DNA of 64,000 nucleotides from Paenibacillus_E allorhizoplanae (lineage in GTDB: Bacteria > Bacillota > Bacilli > Paenibacillales > NBRC-103111), in contig NZ_CAKMMW010000017.1 in assembly GCF_927798215.1 (NCBI RefSeq), forward strand, positions 119,471 through 183,470, given 5' to 3'. Position 1 is the first letter of the stretch. The number at the start of each line of letters is the position of its first letter. The position numbers were made by a program, and so were the translations under genes. Positions 32,543 through 41,188 of the stretch are shown here, piece by piece. Under the pieces are notes generated by a model, which saw only the letters and a program-made list of their open reading frames with translations, searched no databases and was not told the DNA's origin.

Positions 32543-33382
32543 TCAGAACAAATCCAACTGCCTCGGCGCCAACCCCTCGTAGTCCAGGTCTAGCATGCTC
32601 ATCAACGTTTTCGCATTGCCTGCTGCATGTCCACCTGAGTTGTTGTTGAAAATGATGCAAATCTCCCGTGTCTGCTCCTGCAAGCGGAGCAACCTCACCT
32701 TCCACTCCAACAATTCCTGCGGATTGTAGTCGTACAAGTACCGCACATCGCGCCAGTTGGCCTCGTTCGTCTGCACCCATCCCCCGACATTCCGTCCGTG
32801 GAAGCGAACCATCGTCATGTCAGGATGCGTGGCCTCCAAGACGATCGGAACAGATCCAATCCCTGCCTGCGGCTCATCGCAGATGCTATGCATCCAGCCC
32901 TCGCGCTTCATGAAGGCCAGCGTCTTGTCCCGCATGTCCTCCGTGAACCAGCTCTGATGGCGGAACTCCAGCGCTAGTGGCACATCGCCCATTCTCGCCT
33001 TCGCCTCCCGAATCACATCCACATTCGCCTTGTTGCACGCAAACCAAGGCGGATACTGAAACAGCACCGCCTTCAACTTCCCCGCTTCCTGAACGGGTCG
33101 AATCGACTGTAAGAACGCCTCGTACATCTGGTCTTCCCCACCGGCAAAAGGATTTTCTCCCCGCAGGTGACCTGTCATCCCTTGGTAGGCCTTGATAATA
33201 AACCCAAAATTCTCAGGTGTCTCTTGGACCCACTTCACATAATTACGTTCAGGCTGTACGGCGTAGAAGGAGGTATCTACCTCCACGATCGGGAAATGAG
33301 CGCCGTACGTCATGAGCTTCCCTTTGCCCCCGCCCAAGTCGTGGTCACCCCAACCAGCCAAACCGATATTAATCACTATCAT
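32543..33382 (-). CDS. DUF72 (YecE-like) TIM-barrel protein
   Basis: A protein of about 279 aa of the DUF72 family: INIGLAGWGDHD at the start, TYGAHFPIVEVDTSFYAVQP, FGFIIKAYQGMTG, LFQYPPWFACN, LALEFRHQSWF, TMVRFHGRN and IIFNNNSGGHAAGNA near the end. These proteins adopt a TIM-barrel fold; their reaction is undefined. The start is uncertain: ATG at 33382 has GGGGTG almost adjacent, whereas GTG at 33376 has it six bases away and gives a more typical family N-terminus. Monocistronic on the minus strand. Confidence 0.87.
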   Translation of the reverse strand: MIVINIGLAGWGDHDLGGGKGKLMTYGAHFPIVEVDTSFYAVQPERNYVKWVQETPENFGFIIKAYQGMTGHLRGENPFAGGEDQMYEAFLQSIRPVQEAGKLKAVLFQYPPWFACNKANVDVIREAKARMGDVPLALEFRHQSWFTEDMRDKTLAFMKREGWMHSICDEPQAGIGSVPIVLEATHPDMTMVRFHGRNVGGWVQTNEANWRDVRYLYDYNPQELLEWKVRLLRLQEQTREICIIFNNNSGGHAAGNAKTLMSMLDLDYEGLAPRQLDLF

Positions 33383-33475
33383 CACCCCGTGCACAATCGC
33401 TATGATAAAAGTATTCGTTCATCTATCATAACATCCTCGTGCACCATACCCAAGAAATACGCGCTCATTATCGTG

Positions 33476-33513
33476 CAAAAAAGCGCGCCCCCTCCATGAA
33501 GGGACGCGCTTTA
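33476..33513 (-). terminator. Terminator of the fused oligopeptide ATPase gene
   Basis: Stem AAAGCGCG(T)CCC/GGGGGCGCGCTTT followed by further Ts on the minus strand. Confidence 0.85.
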
Positions 33514-33519
33514 CATCTA

Positions 33520-35253
33520 TTATTCGTTTACAGCCAACCAATGACCTGGCGTCACTTCGATAAACCGCGACCGCTCCAGCCCGTACGGATCCTGTATCGT
33601 CGAGTCAATGAGCGGCACGAACGCCTTACGCGACTCTACCGCCGGATCAGGAACTGGAATCGCCGCGAGCAGCGACTTGGTATACGCGTGCATCGGGTTC
33701 GCATACAACTCTTCGCTCTCTGCGAGTTCAACGATCTTGCCCTTGTACATCACGGCTACGCGGTCACTGATATGCTTGACCATCGAAAGGTCGTGAGCGA
33801 TAAATAGATACGTCAGCCCCAGCCTCTGTTGTAACTCCTCCAACAGCTTGACGATCTGCGCTTGGATGGAAACATCCAGAGCCGACAATGGCTCGTCGCA
33901 AACGATAAACTCCGGCTCGACCGCCAGTGTTCTAGCGATGCCGATCCGCTGCCGCTGTCCGCCAGAGAACTCATGCGGATAGCGCATAGCGTGAGATGGG
34001 CTGAGACCGACCATCTCAAGCAGTTCCTCAATCCGATGCTGCCGTTCCCCTTTGCTGCTCGTCATGCGATGGAGATCTAACGCCTCCCCAATGATATCAG
34101 CAACGCGCATACGCGGGTTCAGGGAAGCATACGGATCTTGGAAGATCATCTGCATATAGCGACGCATCGTCTTCATTTCCCTGCGGGATAATCGGTTCAG
34201 CGAGATGCCCTTGTACAACACCTCTCCGCCCGTCGCTTCGTTTAACCGCAAGATGGTCCGGCCTGTGGTGGATTTACCGCAGCCTGATTCTCCTACAACG
34301 CCTAACGTCTCCCCGGCACGGATATCGAAGCTGACATCGTTGACTGCTTTGATGATCTGGCCTTTGCCTAGATTGAAATGCTGTCTGAGCGACCGCACCT
34401 CCAGCAATGGGCGATCATCTGCTGAACGAGTAACAGAGGAAACCAGTTTAGGTTTCTTCTTCTCGTCAAGCCTTGGCAGTGCGTTCAGTAGACGCACCGT
34501 GTAGGGATGCTTCGGAGCAGAGAAAATTTCCTCCGTCGTGCCCGTTTCAACGACTTCGCCATCCTTCATGACCACGACCCGATCGCACATGCCGGCTACG
34601 ACACCTAGATCATGCGTGATCAAGATGATGGATGTGCCGAGCTTACGCTGAATCTCCTTCATCTGGTGCAAAATTTGCGCCTGAATGGTGACGTCAAGCG
34701 AAGTCGTCGGCTCGTCCGCAATAAGCAGCGACGGTCGACAAGCAAGCGCGATAGCAATCATTACCCGTTGACGCATACCACCGGAAAACTCATGGGGATA
34801 CTGATAGTAGCGTGCTTCTGCGTGGGGGATCCCAACTAGCTTCAGCATCTCAATCGCTTCCCGCTGTGCTTCTTCTTTGCCAAGTCTCCGATGCTTAATC
34901 AGACTCTCCTCAATCTGTCGACCGATGCGCATCGTCGGGTTCAGCGAGGACATCGGATCTTGGAAGATCATGCCGATATCGCGACCGCGAATATGCTCCA
35001 TTTCGAGATCTGACTTATCAGCGAGGTTCTGTCCATGGAAGAGAACCTCTCCCCCCTTCACCATCGAAGGAGGCGATGGCAATAACCTCATGATCGTACG
35101 TGCTGTAACGCTCTTCCCGCTGCCGGATTCGCCCACGATCCCCAGCGTCTCTCCCTCACGAACAGAGAAGCTTACGTTACGAACCGCTTCAACCTCCTTA
35201 TCTCGTGTGTAGAAAGAGACAGACAATTGCTTCACTTCTAAAATCGATGTCAT
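33520..35253 (-). CDS. Oligopeptide-type ABC ATPase, DppD-DppF fusion
   Basis: A 577-aa protein with two complete peptide-transporter ATPases joined head to tail. First domain: Walker A GESGSGKS, signature FSGGMRQRVMIAIAL, Walker B LLIADEPTTSLD, and the DppD tail (APKHPYTVRLLNALP). Second: GESGCGKS, FSGGQRQRIGIARTL, FIVCDEPLSALD, tail NPMHAYTKSLLAAIP. Separate DppD/OppD and DppF/OppF polypeptides are the usual arrangement, though fusions are known. ATG at 35253 follows AAAGGTGAT. It is divergent from two permeases and a binding lipoprotein, the only transporter parts nearby, with which it presumably assembles. Confidence 0.93.
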   Translation of the reverse strand: MTSILEVKQLSVSFYTRDKEVEAVRNVSFSVREGETLGIVGESGSGKSVTARTIMRLLPSPPSMVKGGEVLFHGQNLADKSDLEMEHIRGRDIGMIFQDPMSSLNPTMRIGRQIEESLIKHRRLGKEEAQREAIEMLKLVGIPHAEARYYQYPHEFSGGMRQRVMIAIALACRPSLLIADEPTTSLDVTIQAQILHQMKEIQRKLGTSIILITHDLGVVAGMCDRVVVMKDGEVVETGTTEEIFSAPKHPYTVRLLNALPRLDEKKKPKLVSSVTRSADDRPLLEVRSLRQHFNLGKGQIIKAVNDVSFDIRAGETLGVVGESGCGKSTTGRTILRLNEATGGEVLYKGISLNRLSRREMKTMRRYMQMIFQDPYASLNPRMRVADIIGEALDLHRMTSSKGERQHRIEELLEMVGLSPSHAMRYPHEFSGGQRQRIGIARTLAVEPEFIVCDEPLSALDVSIQAQIVKLLEELQQRLGLTYLFIAHDLSMVKHISDRVAVMYKGKIVELAESEELYANPMHAYTKSLLAAIPVPDPAVESRKAFVPLIDSTIQDPYGLERSRFIEVTPGHWLAVNE

Positions 35254-35392
35254 ATAATCACCTTTGAGTTGGGATAAACTTGAAAAGAAAGTTTCTATCA
35301 TTCGTAAATACATGTTAAAATATAAGTTAATTATATCGCAACCATAAAAAAATTATATAATTCAAATAAAATAAACTATTTTCCGACCATTA

Positions 35393-35421
35393 TTGACATT
35401 TTCAGCTACCACTCTTAAAAT
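35393..35421 (+). promoter_or_regulatory. Promoter of the permease/binding-protein operon
   Basis: TTGACA at 35393-35398 and TAAAAT at 35416-35421, spacer exactly 17. It serves the plus-strand genes from 35478. Confidence 0.75.
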
Positions 35422-35477
35422 CTACTATATCGATCGGAATAATGCAATATAAACGACCGACAAAGGAGCATACGAAC

Positions 35478-36920
35478 TTGACCGGGCATACTTCAGCTAT
35501 GGATTCACCTCTAGTCGACCGACTCGGGAACATTTTTTCCAAAATGCTATTGCATCCAACTTATCGCTTTCTGCTACTACTGGCGGGGGCTCCCTTGCAT
35601 CTAATCGTCTATGTGGTCTACCTGTCCAACAAGAAGAAGAGTATGCATAAGGCTAAGTTGGAGAAGTTAGAACAGCAATGGATTTCCTCCGGATATCGAG
35701 AGCAACTGTTCAAGGAGGCGAAAGAACAACTCCAACGCAAGCATCGATTCTTCGGACAGACCGTCACCCCAGAGAAACTGGATCGCGAAGCTAACCAAAT
35801 TGCGGCGATCAAGTTCAAGGAAGCGTTATTACGTCACCTTGATACTGAGCAAGATGGAAACGGCAAGTCGCAGACGACCTATGCCGATACATTTATCCAG
35901 TTGATCCGACACCCGGCGTTTCTGACTATATCCATTATTCCCGGTGTTCTTATGTACATTCTTATGTTGATCTATAACAACGCCTATTTCAAATATATCG
36001 CTGAACGGCTCGTGATGACCGTTTTCGTCATTTTTGGCGTCGCTTTTCTAGTCTTTACCATTCTCTATCTGTCGCCTTTGAATCCTGCTGCTAACATCAT
36101 CGGGGAAACAGCAACAGCAGAGCAGATTGCCAAGTTTAATCAGCTCTACGGTCTTGATCAACCTTATCTGACTCAGCTTTGGCATACGTTCCGCGGTATC
36201 CTGACTTTCGATTTAGGCAAATCCTTCGCAGGCAACGAAGTAGTCACCACCTCCATCGCTGCGAAGTTTCCCGTGACGCTGACGCTAACCGTCATCTCCA
36301 CAATCGTAGCCGTACTGATCGCCCTGCCGATCGGGTTGGTATCTGCCACTCGGCCGAATTCTTTCTTTGACTATACGTTCATGCTAATTGCATTGATTGG
36401 GTTATCGATCCCTAACTTCTGGCAAGGGCTCGTCCTTATCTTGAATTTCTCGATCAAGCTGCACTGGCTTCCCGCTACATATAATCCGCAGAATGCACTG
36501 ACGATGATCATGCCGATTGTTGTATTAGGAACAGGTCTTACCGCGGCAGTTGCTCGGATGACGCGTTCTTCTACACTGGAAGTCATCCACGAGGATTATA
36601 TTACGACAGCCCGAGCCAAAGGGTTATCTCGCAGGCAGGTGCTTTGGAAGCACGCCGTGGGTAATGCACTAATCCCGATTATTACGGTCATCGGACTTCA
36701 ATTCGGTGCGATGCTCGGCGGAGCGGCTGTGACGGAGAAAGTTTTCAATATCAACGGAATTGGTAGCTATATCGTGGACAAGCAGTTCATTCCCGATATT
36801 CCCGCAATTATGGGTGGCGTCGTCTATACAGCCATCACAATCTCTATCGTCAATGTCGTCATTGACATTTTATACGCCTTTTTTGATCCAAGAATCCGTT
36901 CCAAAATGAAACAATACTAG
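35478..36920 (+). CDS. DppB/OppB-type permease with ~170-residue N-terminal extension
   Basis: A 480-aa permease. The canonical DppB-like part begins at KYIAERLVMTVFVIFGVAFL near residue 173, and the EAA loop reads EDYITTARAKGLSRRQVLWK. Ahead of it is an unusual extension: an early membrane helix (FLLLLAGAPLHLIVYVVYLS), about 90 charged residues likely cytoplasmic and helical (KLEKLEQQWISSGYREQLFK), and another helix (FLTISIIPGVLMYILMLIYN). Typical DppB proteins are ~310-340 aa. The TTG start is chosen because AAAGGAG lies nine bases upstream; the in-frame ATG at 35442 has no site. Operon with the next permease (11-base gap). Confidence 0.9.
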   Translation: MTGHTSAMDSPLVDRLGNIFSKMLLHPTYRFLLLLAGAPLHLIVYVVYLSNKKKSMHKAKLEKLEQQWISSGYREQLFKEAKEQLQRKHRFFGQTVTPEKLDREANQIAAIKFKEALLRHLDTEQDGNGKSQTTYADTFIQLIRHPAFLTISIIPGVLMYILMLIYNNAYFKYIAERLVMTVFVIFGVAFLVFTILYLSPLNPAANIIGETATAEQIAKFNQLYGLDQPYLTQLWHTFRGILTFDLGKSFAGNEVVTTSIAAKFPVTLTLTVISTIVAVLIALPIGLVSATRPNSFFDYTFMLIALIGLSIPNFWQGLVLILNFSIKLHWLPATYNPQNALTMIMPIVVLGTGLTAAVARMTRSSTLEVIHEDYITTARAKGLSRRQVLWKHAVGNALIPIITVIGLQFGAMLGGAAVTEKVFNINGIGSYIVDKQFIPDIPAIMGGVVYTAITISIVNVVIDILYAFFDPRIRSKMKQY

Positions 36921-36931
36921 CAGGTGACAAC

Positions 36932-38440
36932 GTGACCAAACCGATACTTACTAAACAGGACACTCATTTCAGATTACGTACCTGCTCCGAATACGGACAG
37001 GCTAGCTTTGCGGGGATCGCTTCCTTAAGCTTGGCGCTGGTATTGTTAATCAACAGCTTCGAAGGATCTCAACTGGCTGTGCATTCCGCCGTGTTCGCTG
37101 CCTTTGTCTCTTATTTGGTCTTTGCGCTTCTTCAATTGGGAACAATGGCTTTGATCCGCAGAGATCTGCTCCAGCATGGCGAGATACGCCGCACCACTCG
37201 TTGGTTAGGCTACCTGCTATTGCTCAGCTTGCTGACTGCTAATATTTTCATCGTTACAGCTGCCTTTCAACTCATCAAACGCAAGAAGAGCGCAGCGTAT
37301 ATCCTCTCGTTCTACGCATTGTTGACGACCTTGTTCGTTTTCGCTGTCTCAGCTCTAAACGTCTTCAAGCCGTATGTATCTAACTTATTCGTACCGGGTA
37401 TGGGTCTTATTTTAGCCGCGGGAGCCGTTCAATTACTTGCTCTTCTTCTGATCTCCCGATATGCAGATAACCAGTTTCTGCCCAAGTGGTTCTGGGTCGT
37501 CGCGGTACTGCTGCTTGTAACTGCTCTAACGGGCAATGTGTTCGCCCTGGCGCTTGGCATCTTGTTGTTATCCAAACTTAAGAACAGCGATGTTTCGACC
37601 GGCACGAAATTGAATGAGGTTGTTGACCGGCTGTCCCGCAGTTCTACTTCCATGCTGGGTCTGTGGTTCATCGGCTTTCTCATTTCAATCTCGTTGTGCA
37701 GCTACTTGACGTTCGACTACGGGATGGCGATCGACAATAATTATGGAGCTATCCTGCAATCGCCAAGTCTTACCTATCCGCTTGGTACGGACAACTTCGG
37801 TCGATGCTTGTTCTCTCGAATCGTATTTGGTGCACGTATCTCGCTCTTTGTCGGTATTCTCTCGACCTTGATCCCCGTCATTATCGGAGGCTCACTGGGA
37901 GCGATATCTGGCTACTACGGACGCAGTACGGACAATCTCATCATGCGAGCACTTGATATCTTGTACGCAATTCCAGGCATCCTGCTCGCTATTGCTATCA
38001 TCGCGGCATTCGGTGCCAGCACGGTCAATCTCATCATCGCACTGAGCGTCGGGTCCATTCCTACGTATGCTCGGACGATGCGAGCTAACGTGCTGCTCGT
38101 CTCTACACTTGAATATGTGCAAGCAGCGCGCGCTTTCGGGGCTGGCGATTTTATCATTTTGCTCAGACATATCATCCCGAACTCCATTGCACCGATGATC
38201 GTTAAGTCTACGTTAACCGTCGGCGGCGCCATCATCTCAACAAGCAGCTTAAGCTACCTCGGACTTGGTGTCGAACCGCATATTCCCGAGTGGGGTAATA
38301 TTCTGAAGGTCGGAAGCTCCTATCTCGAGACTCATGCCTACACGGCCATCTATCCTGGCTTGGCTATCATCGCACTCGTACTGTCCTTCAACTTCCTTGG
38401 AGACGGACTACGCGACGCGCTTGATCCGAAGCTGGACTAA
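36932..38440 (+). CDS. DppC/OppC-type permease with multi-TM N-terminal extension
   Basis: A 502-aa permease. The DppC-like core runs from about residue 235 (SSTSMLGLWFIGFLISISLC) and includes YPLGTDNFGRCLFSRIVFGA, typical of the family, and the EAA loop YVQAARAFGAGDFIILLRHI. The first ~230 residues add roughly six hydrophobic segments not found in usual 280-320-aa DppC proteins (for example ASLSLALVLLINSF, YLVFALLQLGTMAL, FVPGMGLILAAGAVQLLALL). GTG start with AGGTG upstream. Both permeases of this system carry such extensions, so they may interact. The substrate is unknown; peptides or nickel-type ligands are family possibilities. Confidence 0.9.
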   Translation: MTKPILTKQDTHFRLRTCSEYGQASFAGIASLSLALVLLINSFEGSQLAVHSAVFAAFVSYLVFALLQLGTMALIRRDLLQHGEIRRTTRWLGYLLLLSLLTANIFIVTAAFQLIKRKKSAAYILSFYALLTTLFVFAVSALNVFKPYVSNLFVPGMGLILAAGAVQLLALLLISRYADNQFLPKWFWVVAVLLLVTALTGNVFALALGILLLSKLKNSDVSTGTKLNEVVDRLSRSSTSMLGLWFIGFLISISLCSYLTFDYGMAIDNNYGAILQSPSLTYPLGTDNFGRCLFSRIVFGARISLFVGILSTLIPVIIGGSLGAISGYYGRSTDNLIMRALDILYAIPGILLAIAIIAAFGASTVNLIIALSVGSIPTYARTMRANVLLVSTLEYVQAARAFGAGDFIILLRHIIPNSIAPMIVKSTLTVGGAIISTSSLSYLGLGVEPHIPEWGNILKVGSSYLETHAYTAIYPGLAIIALVLSFNFLGDGLRDALDPKLD

Positions 38441-38569
38441 AACAAGCTAATCATCTCATCTTGGAATATTCATTCTTACTCCATGGACCTCATCGTTACA
38501 CATACACTTGAAGGAATATGGAATGAATGTGCGTTCATACACACTTACTTTTACTAGGAGGGTCAATCT

Positions 38570-40411
38570 ATGATTAAGAAAAGCAAGGTCGTCATTCCCG
38601 TCATCCTCGGTGCCTCTTTGATGCTAAGCGGATGCAATTTCACAACGAAGGATGACGCTGCTGCGTCACCAACACCATCAGCAGGAGCAACTGCTGCAGC
38701 GAACACTACCCCTGTCGATATCGAACTGTTGGGTATGAGCTCAAATGAAACAGACCTTAACATCGTTCGCGACCAGCTTACGAAGAATGGTTTTAACGTT
38801 AAGTTGAACATCCAACCGGATTACGGTACGTTCAAAGCGCAACAAGATGCAGGCAACTTCGATGCTGCCTTGTCCAGTTGGACCACTGTTACAGGTAACC
38901 CAGACTATGCGGTACGTTCCCTTTTCAAAACAGGTGGTGACTACAGCATTATGTCCGATCCAGAGATCGACAAGCTGATTGATCAAGCCGCAGGTCAGAC
39001 ACCAGAGCAGTACACAGAAACATACAAGACATTCGAACAAAAATTAGTGCTAGACAAGGCTTACATCGCACCGCTTTACAACTCACTTAAAGCACAAGCG
39101 TTCAATCAAGATGTTCTGAAGAAAGAGTCTGTACGTCTCTCGAAGTCACGTTCCCTGCCTTGGGAAGAGCTAGACTTCAAGGATACGGCCAAACGTGCCA
39201 AAGACCCGATCATTCTGCAATCCACGCTTCCTTCCTTAACATCGCTCGATCCGATCAAAGGTAATGATGGTTCGATTAATATTATCAACACGAACATGTA
39301 CGTGCGCCTACTCAACTTGACAGATGACGATAAATTAACGGCTGAAGGCTCACTTTCGCACAACTTTGCAATCGCCAATGGCAATTCCGACTACTACTTC
39401 TTACTTCGTGACGATATCGACTTTGCACAAATTAAGAACAAACTAGCCGCTGACTCTGGCGAACGGGTTGGTGCTGAAGATGTTATTTTCTCGTTAAATC
39501 GCGCCAAAGACAAAAATTCCGTGCCAAATCACCGTACATTTACATTGCATGAGCATATTAAAAATGTAGAACTCGTGACAGACCCCGCGGTACTTGAATC
39601 GGTTAAAGTTTCCGGTGGCTCCGACACGATCAAATCGAGTTTGGAAAAAGGCCTTGGCACCAAAATCTCTTCCCTCGTATCTGATAAAAAGCAAGCAAGC
39701 AATAAAGAAGGTAAATATCAAGTTGTCAAGTTGACAACGACGGAACCGTTCCCGCAAGTTTTGAACTATCTCGCTCACCAGTCGGCGGGTATCGTCTCCA
39801 AGAAACAAGTTGAAAGCATCAATACGTACGACGTAGCTAAATATGATGTAAATAAAGACGTTGCTTACGGCGACCAAGCAACCATTACTGAAGGTGCTAA
39901 ATACAACAATACATTGGCTACAAGCGGTCCTTACATTCTTTCCTACAAGAATGATTATGAGGCTGTCTTCTACAAAAACCCTGGGTATATGAAGGGTACG
40001 AAGTACGAGCCGAAAGTAGACTCCATCAAAATTCGTTTCATCAAAGATGCTGAAGCCTCCCTGTCAGCACTAAGAAGCGGTGAGATCCACTTGTACTACG
40101 GCGTGTCCGAAGTTAAGTTTGACGTTGTCAAAGCGGATACGAAACTTTCGCTCCAAACCATCCCAAGTAACGCTGTCTCCTACTTGCTGTTCAACACCAA
40201 GAACCGCGAGGTTGCTAAGAGCGCTGACTTGAGAAAAGCTATACTATACTCGATCAATCAAGACGAATTCCTTGCTTACTACAAGAACAACAAGTTTAAA
40301 GCGATCTCGACTCTAAGCCCACTTGTCAAAACGGGTTTAGAGCTCAAAGCAGATTCTGCTAAAGTGAAGGATTTCTTGAGCAAATATAACGCTAGCAAAT
40401 CCACCAAATAG
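38570..40411 (+). CDS. Family-5 solute-binding lipoprotein, apparently circularly permuted
   Basis: A 613-aa lipoprotein (signal MIKKSKVVIPVILGASLMLS, lipid Cys in SGCNFT). Directly after a linker come residues ~48-180 that look like the normal C-terminal segment of DppA/OppA-type proteins: IELLGMSSNETDLNIVRDQL, NFDAALSSWTTVTGNPDYAV, IMSDPEIDKLIDQAAGQTPE and KAYIAPLYNS. Only then does the normal N-terminal part start (near residue 205: LQSTLPSLTSLDPIKGNDGS, FLLRDDIDF, GAEDVIFSLNRAKD). The protein ends after LRKAILYSINQDEFLAYYKN and DSAKVKDFLSKYN, the point where ordinary family members continue into the C-terminal segment. The order is thus C-part then N-part, not a duplication. Receptor of the adjacent transporter. 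Confidence 0.9.
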   Translation: MIKKSKVVIPVILGASLMLSGCNFTTKDDAAASPTPSAGATAAANTTPVDIELLGMSSNETDLNIVRDQLTKNGFNVKLNIQPDYGTFKAQQDAGNFDAALSSWTTVTGNPDYAVRSLFKTGGDYSIMSDPEIDKLIDQAAGQTPEQYTETYKTFEQKLVLDKAYIAPLYNSLKAQAFNQDVLKKESVRLSKSRSLPWEELDFKDTAKRAKDPIILQSTLPSLTSLDPIKGNDGSINIINTNMYVRLLNLTDDDKLTAEGSLSHNFAIANGNSDYYFLLRDDIDFAQIKNKLAADSGERVGAEDVIFSLNRAKDKNSVPNHRTFTLHEHIKNVELVTDPAVLESVKVSGGSDTIKSSLEKGLGTKISSLVSDKKQASNKEGKYQVVKLTTTEPFPQVLNYLAHQSAGIVSKKQVESINTYDVAKYDVNKDVAYGDQATITEGAKYNNTLATSGPYILSYKNDYEAVFYKNPGYMKGTKYEPKVDSIKIRFIKDAEASLSALRSGEIHLYYGVSEVKFDVVKADTKLSLQTIPSNAVSYLLFNTKNREVAKSADLRKAILYSINQDEFLAYYKNNKFKAISTLSPLVKTGLELKADSAKVKDFLSKYNASKSTK

Positions 40412-40433
40412 TTGATCAGCTGAACATGCTAAG

Positions 40434-40477
40434 AAGACTGCCTCATCGTCGATACGACGGTTGGGCAGTCTCTTTCA
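40434..40477 (+). terminator. Terminator of the permease/binding-protein operon
   Basis: Stem AGACTGCC/GGCAGTCT with an inner CGTCG/CGACG hairpin followed by CTTTC, 22 bases after the lipoprotein stop. Confidence 0.78.
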
Positions 40478-40512
40478 TACAAACCACATCGCACAGACAG
40501 GAGCGAAACCAA

Positions 40513-40968
40513 ATGCCAACTCCCGAAGCCAACCCAGTTAAACTGTCGCAATGGGATGCACTCATCCTAGAATCACTCAAGACCCATGAATCTTCCGCAG
40601 ACGAGCTGCTTCAGCGGGTCCAAGCTGGTCAGCTTCCAGTAGATGACAGCAAGTTCCAATTCGACTATAAGCGCTTAACGGAGCTTGCGAGTGAGGATCT
40701 CGCGACGTTCGAGCAAGCTCTCCGTCACGGCTACCAGATCAAATACAATACGCTGCGCGGCATCGCCAGCTGGATTCTCGTCGTTTTCGGCCAAGAGGCC
40801 GAGTTACAGCTCGAGCCCGGTCACGAAGCGGTCGTTGCAAGTCTTACCGCGGAGCAGCATAAACGCCTGACTGCAGTGCTCTCCCACGGATGGGTCGTCC
40901 GTGGCGAACAGGCAGCTACGCCTGATGCGAGCACAACATACGTCATCGAGCCTCTCGTCCGAGGTTGA
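40513..40968 (+). CDS. 151-aa soluble protein, unknown
   Basis: Starts MPTPEANPVKLSQWDALILE with AGGAGCG upstream of ATG. It looks like an all-helical/mixed cytoplasmic protein with DELLQRVQAGQLPVDDSKFQ, LRHGYQIKYNTLRGIASWIL and a C-terminal VLSHGWVVRGEQAATPDA. No signal peptide, Cys or membrane segment. YQIKYNTLRG and ASWILVVFG may form a small domain. It follows the oligopeptide operon across a terminator and precedes the antiporter leader. I do not recognise the family and propose no function. Confidence 0.78.
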   Translation: MPTPEANPVKLSQWDALILESLKTHESSADELLQRVQAGQLPVDDSKFQFDYKRLTELASEDLATFEQALRHGYQIKYNTLRGIASWILVVFGQEAELQLEPGHEAVVASLTAEQHKRLTAVLSHGWVVRGEQAATPDASTTYVIEPLVRG

Positions 40969-41029
40969 TCAAACGTCATACTTATTACTTGTTCCACGAT
41001 GTTGCTCATGATTTTATCTTTACAACTTC

Positions 41030-41098
41030 CATGGGAGCAGGTATAGTTACGCTATATAGGATTGACCCGGAGGAGCCTGCCAAAAGTGGGCTCTTTTT
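41030..41098 (+). promoter_or_regulatory. Possible attenuator/riboswitch-like leader before the NhaD-like gene
   Basis: GAGCC (41073-41077) and GGCTC (41089-41093) form a terminator stem followed by TTTTTGTCTTTTT. The segment CCTGC (41076-41080) inside its 5' side can instead pair with GCAGG (41037-41041), closing a structure that contains a TATAG-TTACG-CTATA hairpin. The two foldings exclude each other, the usual layout of a leader attenuator. The terminator lies about 90 bases before the antiporter start. It could equally be just the terminator of the upstream 151-aa gene. Confidence 0.5.
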
Positions 41099-41188
41099 GT
41101 CTTTTTCAGGGAACTGCGGGTCGTCCATCACACATAATTCAGGACATTACTGGAAATCCTGAAATAAAGTTAAATGGAGGCAAATTTA

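Noticed and set aside
38570..40411. Duplicated or frameshifted binding protein
   Set aside because: Only one copy of each half is present and the frame is open throughout, so permutation explains it better.
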